Source: an uncultured Kiritimatiellota bacterium
Lineage (GTDB): Bacteria; Verrucomicrobiota; Kiritimatiellia; RFP12; DVOR01
Assembly: GCA_944391085.1 (NCBI GenBank)
Contig: CALXSE010000007.1
Coordinates: 1 to 64,000, forward strand
Direction of reading: 5' to 3'
Length of the DNA stretch: 64,000 nt
The notes beneath the pieces were generated by a model. The model made no database searches, was not told where the DNA came from, and worked only from the letters and a program-made list of their open reading frames with translations. How positions within the stretch are numbered: position 1 is the first letter of the stretch; every line of letters begins with the position of its first letter. Below, in pieces: positions 35,241 through 42,441 of the stretch. A program made the position numbers and the translations under genes.

Positions 35241-35971
35241 ATCCGCTTGACAACATCCGAATCATCCTCGTCGGCACGTTGTATTCCGGGAACGTCGGCA
35301 GCGTTTGCCGTGCCATGGCCAACATGGGGCTGGGCCGCCTGACGCTCGTGGCGCCGCGCATCCTCGATGGCTGGGAGGAGGGACGGCGGCTGGCCGTCCA
35401 CGCCACGGATCTGCTCGATGCGCGGCGGGAGGTCGCGACGCTTGGCGAGGCCGTGGCCGACTGCGCCGCGGTTGTCGGCACCACCGCCCGCGGCGGACTT
35501 TACCGCGCCACCGTGCAGCCGCCGCGGGTGTTGGCGCCGGAGATCTTGCGCCTGGCCGCGCAGGCCCCCGTGGCGATTGTGTTCGGGCGGGAGGATCAGG
35601 GGCTGCACAACGACGAGATCGCGCAGTGCACGCACCTGATCCGTATCCCCGTCGACCCGCGTTACCAGAGCCTCAACCTGTCTCAGGCCGTGCTCATCGT
35701 GGCCTATGAGCTGTATTCGGCCACCGGCACCTATGTGAGCCCCGTGGAGGAGGCCGTCTCCCTGGCCACCCAGGCCACCAAGCACGCGCTCATGGCCAAA
35801 TGGCGCCAGGCCATGCTCGACATCGGCTTCATGGACGAGCAAAAGGCCGACCACATGATGCAGGGGTTCCAGCGCATTTTTTCGCGCGGCGTGCGCACGG
35901 ATCCGGATGCGAGCATCATGCTTGGCGCGGCGCACCAGATGTCGTGGGCCGGCAAGCACGCCAAAAAGTGA
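35237..35971 (+). CDS. trmJ: TrmJ-like tRNA/rRNA 2'-O-methyltransferase
   Basis: This 244-residue SPOUT methyltransferase has IRIILVGTLYSGNVGSVCRA at the N-terminus, VVGTTARGG, the knot motifs IVFGREDQGLHNDEIAQC and IPVDPRYQSLNLSQAVLIVA, and a C-terminal helical region of about 80 residues (ADHMMQGFQRIFSRG). TrmJ methylates position 32 of some tRNAs. It is the last gene of the marC operon, followed by a terminator shared with trpB. Confidence 0.88.
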   Translation: MNPLDNIRIILVGTLYSGNVGSVCRAMANMGLGRLTLVAPRILDGWEEGRRLAVHATDLLDARREVATLGEAVADCAAVVGTTARGGLYRATVQPPRVLAPEILRLAAQAPVAIVFGREDQGLHNDEIAQCTHLIRIPVDPRYQSLNLSQAVLIVAYELYSATGTYVSPVEEAVSLATQATKHALMAKWRQAMLDIGFMDEQKADHMMQGFQRIFSRGVRTDPDASIMLGAAHQMSWAGKHAKK

Positions 35972-35984
35972 GCGTGCGCCGAGC

Positions 35985-36015
35985 GAAAAGAGGTCGCCCG
36001 CGGGCGGCCTCTTCC
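35985..36015. terminator. Intrinsic terminator between trmJ and trpB
   Basis: Stem AAGAGG-T-CGCCCG/CGGGCG-G-CCTCTT. On the minus strand it ends in CCTCTTTTCG, so it serves trpB best. Confidence 0.75.
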
Positions 36016-36029
36016 GTACCATGGGGGCG

Positions 36030-37232
36030 TCAGAGGTTCTCGCCCAGGCCGTAGCGCTCGACGACGTAGTCGATGTCCTTGTCGCCGCGGCCGGAGAGGT
36101 TGACCAGGATGGAGGAGTGCGGGTGCTCCTTGGCGTAGCGGATGGCGTAGGCGACGGCGTGCGAGGATTCGAGCGCGGGGATGATGCCTTCGCTGCGTGA
36201 GAGGGCGAAGAAGGCCTTGAGGGCCTCGGTGTCGTCGGCGGTGACGTATTCCACGCGGCCCTGGTCTTTGAGCCAGGCGTGCTCGGGGCCGACGGATTGG
36301 TAGTCGAGCCCGGAGGCGACGGAGTAGACGGGCATGGCGGAGCCGTCCGGGTTCTCGAGCGTGTAGCTCTTGAAGCCGTGGAGGATGCCCGGTTTGCCGA
36401 GGGTGAGGGAGGCGGCGTTGTCGCCGGGTTTGGCGCCGTGGCCGAGGGGCTCGACGCCGTAGAGCTTGACGGGGTCGTCGAGGAAGCCACAGAAGATGCC
36501 GATGGCGTTGGAGCCGCCGCCCACGCAGGCGCAGACGGCGTCGGGAAGCTCGCCCATCATGTCGAGGTACTGCTCGCGGGCCTCTTCGCCGACGACTTTC
36601 TGGAAGTCGCGCACCATCATGGGGAAGGGGTGGGGGCCGACGACGGTGCCGATGCAGTAGAGGGTGTTCTCGGGGTCTGCGAGGTAGGCCTCGAAGGCGG
36701 CGTCGACGGCTTCTTTGAGGGTCTGTTGGCCGGCGGTGACGGGGATGACGTTGGCGCCGAGGATCTTCATGCGCACGACGTTGGGATGCTGCTTGGCGAT
36801 GTCGACCGCGCCCATGTAGATGTCGCAGGGGAGGCCGAAGTAGGCGGCGGCGGTGGCCATGGCCACGCCGTGCTGCCCGGCGCCGGTCTCGGCGATGACG
36901 CGCTTCTTGCCCATGTATTTGGCGAGCATGACCTCGCCCATGCAGTGGTTGATCTTGTGCGCGCCGGAGTGGTTGAGGTCTTCGCGCTTGAGGAAGATGT
37001 TGCCGCCGAGCAGCTGGCTGAGGTTGCGGCAGTAATGGATGGGCGTGGGGCGGCCTTGGAAGTGGCGGCGGATGCGCCGCAGCTCGGAGACGAAGTCGAA
37101 GGAGCGGCCGATGGTGCAGTAGGCCTCGGCGATTTTCTTCATCTCGGCTTTCAGGCGCTCGGGCACGTACATGCCGCCATAGGGGCCGAAGAAACCGTTT
37201 TCGTCCGGATAGTCTTTGAGATAGGTGCTCAT
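36030..37232 (-). CDS. trpB: Tryptophan synthase beta chain
   Basis: This 400-residue PLP enzyme makes tryptophan from indole and serine. It starts [20 protein letters not shown], carries the PLP lysine in [41 protein letters not shown] for phosphate binding, the conserved GVEPLGHG, and [14 protein letters not shown] near the end. Length and motifs fit TrpB1, the form that pairs with TrpA. No trpA or other trp gene is in the window. The gene sits 18 bases downstream of parA with GAGGA before the start, so the two may share a transcript. Confidence 0.96.
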   Translation of the reverse strand: MSTYLKDYPDENGFFGPYGGMYVPERLKAEMKKIAEAYCTIGRSFDFVSELRRIRRHFQGRPTPIHYCRNLSQLLGGNIFLKREDLNHSGAHKINHCMGEVMLAKYMGKKRVIAETGAGQHGVAMATAAAYFGLPCDIYMGAVDIAKQHPNVVRMKILGANVIPVTAGQQTLKEAVDAAFEAYLADPENTLYCIGTVVGPHPFPMMVRDFQKVVGEEAREQYLDMMGELPDAVCACVGGGSNAIGIFCGFLDDPVKLYGVEPLGHGAKPGDNAASLTLGKPGILHGFKSYTLENPDGSAMPVYSVASGLDYQSVGPEHAWLKDQGRVEYVTADDTEALKAFFALSRSEGIIPALESSHAVAYAIRYAKEHPHSSILVNLSGRGDKDIDYVVERYGLGENL

Positions 37233-37250
37233 TTCAATCCTCTTTCAATT

Positions 37251-38033
37251 TCAATTGTTTTTTGCGCGCGCGGCGAATTCCTTGGCAAGGGCCACGTAGG
37301 CTTGCGCGCCTTTGGATGAGGGGTCGTACTCCACCACCGGCTGGCCGAAGGAGGGCGCCTCGGAGATGCGGATGTTGCGGGGGATGACGGTTTTGTAGAC
37401 CAGTTTGCCGAAATGCTTGCGCACCTCACGCACCACGTCCTCGGAAAGGTTCGTCCGCCCGTCGTACATCGTCATCAGGATGCCTTCGACGTGGATTTCC
37501 GGGTTGGCCCCGTTTTCACGCAGGCGCCGGATGACGTCTGTGATCACCTGAAGGCCTTCCATGGCGTAATACTCGCACTGCATGGCGATGACCACCCCGT
37601 TGGCGGCCGCCAGGGACGCCGTCATCAGGATGCCCAGCGAAGGCGGGCAGTCGATCAGGATAAAGTCATAGACCCCCGCCGTCAGCACCGGCTCCAACAG
37701 GTCGCGCACCACGCGCAGATGGTTGTCCTGCCGCGCGATCTCCAGCTCCGCCCCGGAAAGGTCAAGCTCCGAGGGGATGATGTTCACGTTTTCGAGCGGC
37801 GTGCCCTGGATCACGTCCCCAATGAACGTCTGCCCCGTCAACGCCGCGTAAAGGCTCGTCCCCGGCGTCGGGCGCAGGCCCAAGCCGCTGGTCGCGTTCG
37901 CCTGCGGGTCCAAATCGATCACCAGCACCGTCTTGCGCATCCGTGCCAAGGCCGCCGCCAGGTTCACCACGGTGGTCGTCTTCCCGACCCCGCCCTTCTG
38001 GTTGGCCACTGCGATGACTTTCGTCTGTTTCAT
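37251..38033 (-). CDS. parA: ParA/Soj family chromosome-partitioning ATPase
   Basis: This 260-residue ParA-type ATPase has the deviant Walker A NQKGGVGKTTTVVNLAAAL, VLVIDLDPQANATSG, Walker B YDFILIDCPPSLGILM, and VIPRNIRISEAPSFGQPVVEYDP. It segregates origin regions together with ParB bound to parS. No ParB gene follows; trpB does instead. The ATG lies 7 bases after a TATACT box, so the mRNA is probably leaderless. The promoter is a mirror image of the divergent dut promoter. Confidence 0.93.
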   Translation of the reverse strand: MKQTKVIAVANQKGGVGKTTTVVNLAAALARMRKTVLVIDLDPQANATSGLGLRPTPGTSLYAALTGQTFIGDVIQGTPLENVNIIPSELDLSGAELEIARQDNHLRVVRDLLEPVLTAGVYDFILIDCPPSLGILMTASLAAANGVVIAMQCEYYAMEGLQVITDVIRRLRENGANPEIHVEGILMTMYDGRTNLSEDVVREVRKHFGKLVYKTVIPRNIRISEAPSFGQPVVEYDPSSKGAQAYVALAKEFAARAKNN

Positions 38034-38040
38034 GCCCGCT

Positions 38041-38049
38041 AGTATAGCA
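38041..38049 (-). promoter_or_regulatory. Extended -10 promoter of parA (leaderless)
   Basis: The minus strand reads TGC-TATACT, seven bases before the parA ATG. It forms a perfect 9-bp inverted repeat with the dut promoter. Confidence 0.6.
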
Positions 38050-38061
38050 AACTCCCGGACG

Positions 38062-38070
38062 TGCTATACT
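38062..38070 (+). promoter_or_regulatory. Extended -10 promoter of dut-hemL (leaderless)
   Basis: TGC-TATACT, eight bases before the dut ATG. It is back to back with the parA promoter, 12 bases apart. Confidence 0.6.
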
Positions 38071-38078
38071 ATCGCCCC

Positions 38079-38507
38079 ATGGAAATCCGCTTCGAACGCC
38101 TCACCCCCACCGCCATCCTCCCCGCCTATGCCCACCCTGGCGACGCCGGCATGGATCTCTGCGCCGACGCCGCCCTCACCCTTGCCCCCGGCCAACGCGC
38201 CGCCGTCCCCACCGGGCTGCGCCTCCGCCTCCCGCCCGGCACCGAGGGCCAGGTCCGCCCCCGCAGCGGCCTTGCCCTCCGCCACGGCCTCACCGTCGCC
38301 AACGCCCCCGGCACCATCGACGCAGGGTACCGCGGCGAACTCAAGATTCTGCTTGTCAATCTCGGCCAGGAACCCTTCCGCGTCGAGCCCGGGATGCGCG
38401 TCGCCCAGCTCGTCGTCGCCCCCGTCCTCCGCCCGGACATCCGCGAGGTTCCCGTCGACGACCCCACCGACCGCGGCGCCGGCGGTTTCGGCTCCACCGG
38501 ACTTTGA
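38079..38507 (+). CDS. dut: dUTP diphosphatase
   Basis: This 142-residue trimeric dUTPase hydrolyses dUTP to dUMP. The five motifs are present: [52 protein letters not shown] and the C-terminal Gly-rich [11 protein letters not shown]. The start [10 protein letters not shown] at 38079 was preferred because the upstream part of the frame would run through the promoter; there is no room for a ribosome binding site, so the mRNA is probably leaderless. hemL follows after 13 bases. Confidence 0.96.
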   Translation: MEIRFERLTPTAILPAYAHPGDAGMDLCADAALTLAPGQRAAVPTGLRLRLPPGTEGQVRPRSGLALRHGLTVANAPGTIDAGYRGELKILLVNLGQEPFRVEPGMRVAQLVVAPVLRPDIREVPVDDPTDRGAGGFGSTGL

Positions 38508-38520
38508 GAAAGGCGTCCAT

Positions 38521-39807
38521 ATGACTCACGAATCCCTCTACGCCCAGGCCTGCCGCGTCATCCCCGGCGGCGTCGATTCCCCCGTCCGCGCCTTCAACGC
38601 CGTCGGCGGCACCCCCATCTTCGTCGAATCCGCCCAAGGCGCCCATTTGCGCCTTGCCGACGGTCGGCGCGTCCTCGACTGCTGCTGCTCCTGGGGCGCC
38701 ATGATCCTCGGCCATGCCGACCCCGGCATCGTCGAGGCGGTCTCCAGGGCCGCCGCCCGCGGCACCACCTTCGGCATCGCCACTCCCGCTGAGGCCCAGC
38801 TTGCCGAACGCCTCGTTGCCCGCATCCCGTTCATTGACAAAGTCCGCCTCGTCAATTCCGGCACGGAGGCCGTCATGACCGCCATCCGCCTGGCCCGCGG
38901 CGTCACCGGGCGAGACCTTGTCGTCAAGTGCGAGGGCTGCTACCACGGCCACAGCGACGGGCTCCTCGTCGCCGCCGGCAGCGGCGCCATGACCGCCGGC
39001 GACGGCACCCAGCCCGCCTCCGCCGGCATTCCCCGCCCCATCGCCGAAGAAACCCTCGTCGTCCCCTACAACGATCCCGAGGCCCTCCAAGCCGCCCTCT
39101 CGGCCCATCCCGGGCGCGTCGCCGCCGTCATTCTCGAGCCCGTCGCCGGCAACATGGGCTGCGTTCCGCCCCGCCCAGGCTACCTCCGCGCCGTTCAAGA
39201 CGCCGCCCACGCCGCCGGCGCGCTCCTCATCTGCGACGAGGTCATCAACGCCTGGCGCTTCCGCCTTGGCCTCTACTCCGAGGCCGCCGGTATCACCCCT
39301 GACATCGTCACCATGGGCAAAGTCATCGGCGGCGGCTTCCCGCTTGCCGCGCTCGGCGCCAAGGCCGAGATCATGGATGCCCTTGCCCCCACCGGCCGCG
39401 TCTACCAAGCCGGCACCCTCTCCGGCAACCCCGTCGCCGTCGCCGCCGCCATCGCGACCCTTGACCGCCTGGCCGCCGAACCGCCCTATCCCCGCCTCGC
39501 CGCCATGGCCAGGCGCGTCGAAGAGGGCATCAACGCCGCCGCCGCGAAGCACCGCGTCCCCCTCCGCGTCCAACGCCACGGCACCATCTTCACCGCCTTT
39601 GCCACCGACGTCCTCCCCATTCGGGACCTCTCCGAGGCCAAACGCTGCGACGCCGCCCTTTACGCCCGCTTCTTCCATGGGATGCTTGATCGCGGCGTTT
39701 ACCTCGAACCTTCCCAATTCGAGGTCAACTTCCTTTCCGCCGCCCACACCGACGCCGACGTTGACCACCTTATCCAAGCCGCCGAGGATACCCTCGCGGC
39801 GCTTTGA
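38521..39807 (+). CDS. hemL: Glutamate-1-semialdehyde 2,1-aminomutase
   Basis: This 428-residue PLP aminomutase makes 5-aminolevulinate for heme. It shows RVIPGGVDSPVRAFNAVGG, the glycine-rich VNSGTEAVMTAIRLARG, CYHGHSDGLLVAAGSG, LICDEVINAWRF and the PLP lysine in VTMGKVIGGGFPLAALG. GAAAGG precedes the start. It lies 13 bases after dut and is probably co-transcribed. The strong bias for C and G in third positions matches the neighbours. Confidence 0.96.
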   Translation: MTHESLYAQACRVIPGGVDSPVRAFNAVGGTPIFVESAQGAHLRLADGRRVLDCCCSWGAMILGHADPGIVEAVSRAAARGTTFGIATPAEAQLAERLVARIPFIDKVRLVNSGTEAVMTAIRLARGVTGRDLVVKCEGCYHGHSDGLLVAAGSGAMTAGDGTQPASAGIPRPIAEETLVVPYNDPEALQAALSAHPGRVAAVILEPVAGNMGCVPPRPGYLRAVQDAAHAAGALLICDEVINAWRFRLGLYSEAAGITPDIVTMGKVIGGGFPLAALGAKAEIMDALAPTGRVYQAGTLSGNPVAVAAAIATLDRLAAEPPYPRLAAMARRVEEGINAAAAKHRVPLRVQRHGTIFTAFATDVLPIRDLSEAKRCDAALYARFFHGMLDRGVYLEPSQFEVNFLSAAHTDADVDHLIQAAEDTLAAL

Positions 39808-40053
39808 CGTCGCGCCAAGACCGGCAATGTCAATGACGCTTGTCTTGCCGGATGGGAACTGACTTGTCCCCAACCGCCTTCTGGGCAGCACCGGCGAAGC
39901 CATCCGGTTTTAGGGAATGCACTTGAATCCCCACTTTGGTATCTCAGACAAATCGGGAGCAGAGCCATTCCCTTCTCCGTCAGGGAAGACTAGGAGGGGC
40001 ACGGACATCCCTCTGCGCCTACCGTTCGTTTGGGAGCGAGCAGTGCGCCGGGG
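39808..40053. other. Intergenic region between convergent hemL and the polyferredoxin gene
   Basis: These 246 bases contain no recognised gene, hairpin with T-run or repeat. Confidence 0.4.
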
Positions 40054-41520
40054 TTAGATGAGCCAGTCTTCGGAGGTTTGGGCAGGGGGTGGTTCGGCGG
40101 ACTTGAAGACCTCCGCGGGGTCGGCTGCAAGGACTTGGACGCCTTCTGGGTTGGGGAAGACGCGGATGGCCTTGACGGGGCGGGTGGGGCAGGGATGTTC
40201 GCAACTGCCGCACCCGATGCAAAGGTCGTGGTTCAGCGTCGGCACCAGGACGCCTTCCGCGTCCGGCTTCATGCGCAGGGCGCCGGTTGGGCAGTGTTCG
40301 GCGCACGCGCCGCAGGCGTTTGTGGTGGAGAAGGCGACGCAAATCGAGGGTTCGAGCACCGCGAATCCCAGTCGCGTGCGTTGCTTGGTGGCCAGATCAA
40401 GCGGCATGATCGCGCCGGTTGGGCAGACCTCGGAGCACCGTTTGCAGAAGTGTTCGCACATGCCTTCGTCGAACACCAGGTGGACTGCGCCGTGTTTGCC
40501 GCCCGGGCGAAGCACCTTGCCCATGCAGTTGGTCACGCAAAGGCGGCAATCGGTGCATTTGGAGAGGAACCGTTGGCGGGAGCCTGCGCCTGGCGGGTAG
40601 ATGGCCTCCGGCAAGACGCCAAAGCGCGGGCCGTACGCCGCGGGGAGGGGCTTGGCCAGACGCGCCGCCGCACCGAGTGCGGCCCCACCCGCGAGCAGTG
40701 CGCCGGCGGTCAGCGCCTCGCGTCGGCCGGGCACGCGAAAGCCGGGGTTCCGTCCGTAGGCGATGGCGCCAACGGGGCAACTGGCGGCGCAGTTGAGGCA
40801 TCGGACGCAGCGCCCGTTGTCGAAGGCCGCCGTCTTGGGGTCGAGGCAGCCCGTGGGGCAGACCGAGACGCATTTGCCGCACTTGACGCACGTGTCCTTG
40901 AAGCGGAAGCCGAGCGGCGCGCGGGCCGATCCGCAGGCGAGGAGCGCACCCACGGGGCAAAGGCTGTTGCAGAAAAATCTCCGCCGCCAAAAGACCAGCG
41001 CGGCGATTGCGGCAAGGGGGAGCCAGGCGCCCGCGGCGATCGCGCCGAAAAGGGTAAAGGGGTCGAGGAAGCGGAGCGCGGCGGCCCACCCGCCGATGAG
41101 CGCGATGCCCCATACCGAAACGCCAAGCCCTTTGCGCAGGAGCAGGAGGCGCGGCTGGGGGCGGTTCCTGCGCCAGAAGAAGAGGACGCCGAGCAAGTCC
41201 TGAAGGAGGCCGAGCGGACAGAAGACGGAGCAGTAGGCACGCCCGAGCAGGGCGGTGAACAGGAGGATGGCGACGGCCGCGGCCGCGCCGACCACCGAGA
41301 GCCGCGCGGAGACGGCGAGGATGGCGGGGCCGAGATTGGCCTTCGCCACGGCGGCCAACCTAAGGGCCTCTTCCTCGGTCGGCGCGTCGAGCCAATGTTG
41401 GGCCAGCAGGGTGGCCAGGTCGACGGCGTAGCCGAAGGCGAGGGTGGTGGCGGCCAAGGCGAGCGCGGCGGCCAGGAGGCGCAGGACGCGGAGCGTTCGC
41501 CAGAAACGGGAACGCGCCAT
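40054..41520 (-). CDS. Membrane polyferredoxin (NapH/NosR-like membrane part, multiple 4Fe-4S sites)
   Basis: This 488-residue protein has four or five membrane helices in the first 185 residues with the cluster-type motifs AYCSVFCPLG and FCNSLCPVGALL, as in NapH/CcoG-like proteins. After these come several ferredoxin sites: CVKCGKCVSVCPTGCLDP, CVRCLNCAASCPVGAI, CTDCRLCVTNCMG, CKRCSEVCPTGAI, CGACAEHCPTGAL and CIGCGSCEHPCP. In between lies PGRREALTAGALLAGGAAL, which looks like an internal Tat-type signal or helix. It likely passes electrons across or along the membrane; partners are unknown. It starts four bases after the DUF362 protein stop, so the two probably work together. Confidence 0.88.
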   Translation of the reverse strand: MARSRFWRTLRVLRLLAAALALAATTLAFGYAVDLATLLAQHWLDAPTEEEALRLAAVAKANLGPAILAVSARLSVVGAAAAVAILLFTALLGRAYCSVFCPLGLLQDLLGVLFFWRRNRPQPRLLLLRKGLGVSVWGIALIGGWAAALRFLDPFTLFGAIAAGAWLPLAAIAALVFWRRRFFCNSLCPVGALLACGSARAPLGFRFKDTCVKCGKCVSVCPTGCLDPKTAAFDNGRCVRCLNCAASCPVGAIAYGRNPGFRVPGRREALTAGALLAGGAALGAAARLAKPLPAAYGPRFGVLPEAIYPPGAGSRQRFLSKCTDCRLCVTNCMGKVLRPGGKHGAVHLVFDEGMCEHFCKRCSEVCPTGAIMPLDLATKQRTRLGFAVLEPSICVAFSTTNACGACAEHCPTGALRMKPDAEGVLVPTLNHDLCIGCGSCEHPCPTRPVKAIRVFPNPEGVQVLAADPAEVFKSAEPPPAQTSEDWLI

Positions 41521-41523
41521 CGC

Positions 41524-42408
41524 TTAGGCCTCCAGGCGCACGATCTCCATGCGAGCCTCGTCGTCGGTGCCGAGGCCGTGCCTGGCGGCGAGGGCGATGT
41601 AGCGCACGGCGGCGGGGTCGAAGCGCAGGAGCTTGGCCGCGAGCACATCCACCGCCACGATGTCTGTGGAGAGGAGTTGGTAGCGGAGGGTGCGCACGTC
41701 GTTGAGGCTCACGCCGCGCGGGCCGTTTGCCTGCATGACGCGATAGGCGTCGACGACGTTCAGGTCCGGCTTGCGGTAGAGCGCGGCGTCGGCGATGCAT
41801 TGGTCGAGATTGTGCGCGTGCATGAATTGGCGGTCCCAGACCAGCCCCATGAAGTTCTTGAGCGCGGCGGTGACCTTCGCGCCGCCGTGGGTTTTGAGGA
41901 TGGGCACGTTGATGAAGACGTCCGCGTCGAGGATGGCGCGGTGGATGAGGGCGGTTTTCATACTGCCGGCCGCGGGTCGGGAAACCTCGCGGTAGGCGTC
42001 GCGTTCGTGGGCGTTCACCATCGTGCCGCCGGCCTGGCGCACGGCCTCGTCGATGCCGGATGAGCGGTAGCAGCGGTTCCAGACGTTGCAGGTGTGGTCG
42101 AAGACTTCCACCTGCGCGGCCCCGGCGGCGATGCATTGGCGGACGATTTCGCCGATGAGGCCTGGATTGGTGTTCGCGCCGAACTCGGGCGTGCGATCCC
42201 ACCCGATGTTGGGCTTGACGACGACCTTCTGCCCGGGCTTGACGAAGGCGGCGATGCCGCCGAGCGCGGCGATGCCTTTGCGGAAGAGGGCCTCGGGCTC
42301 GCCGTTCCGGACGGCGACGACCTTGCTTTTGGGGGCGTCGCCCTCGGCGGCGACGAGCGGCAGGGCGGCCAGCGCGGCCCCGGCGGCGAGGAACTCACGG
42401 CGTTTCAT
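41524..42408 (-). CDS. DUF362 domain protein with Tat-type signal
   Basis: This 294-residue protein starts MKRREFLAAGAALAALPLVA, a twin-arginine signal. The DUF362 body follows: VVVKPNIGWDRTPEFGANTN, GAAQVEVFDHTCN, FINVPILKTHGGAKVTAALK, NFMGLVWDR and PDLNVVDAYRVM. DUF362 proteins often occur with ferredoxin domains and are thought to take part in redox or metal chemistry; the reaction is not known. Here the ferredoxin part is the separate downstream polyferredoxin gene. It lies 33 bases downstream of the GH84 gene. Confidence 0.88.
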   Translation of the reverse strand: MKRREFLAAGAALAALPLVAAEGDAPKSKVVAVRNGEPEALFRKGIAALGGIAAFVKPGQKVVVKPNIGWDRTPEFGANTNPGLIGEIVRQCIAAGAAQVEVFDHTCNVWNRCYRSSGIDEAVRQAGGTMVNAHERDAYREVSRPAAGSMKTALIHRAILDADVFINVPILKTHGGAKVTAALKNFMGLVWDRQFMHAHNLDQCIADAALYRKPDLNVVDAYRVMQANGPRGVSLNDVRTLRYQLLSTDIVAVDVLAAKLLRFDPAAVRYIALAARHGLGTDDEARMEIVRLEA

Positions 42409-42441
42409 CGGTTATGCCTTTCCCGGGACCGCGCGGCGGCC

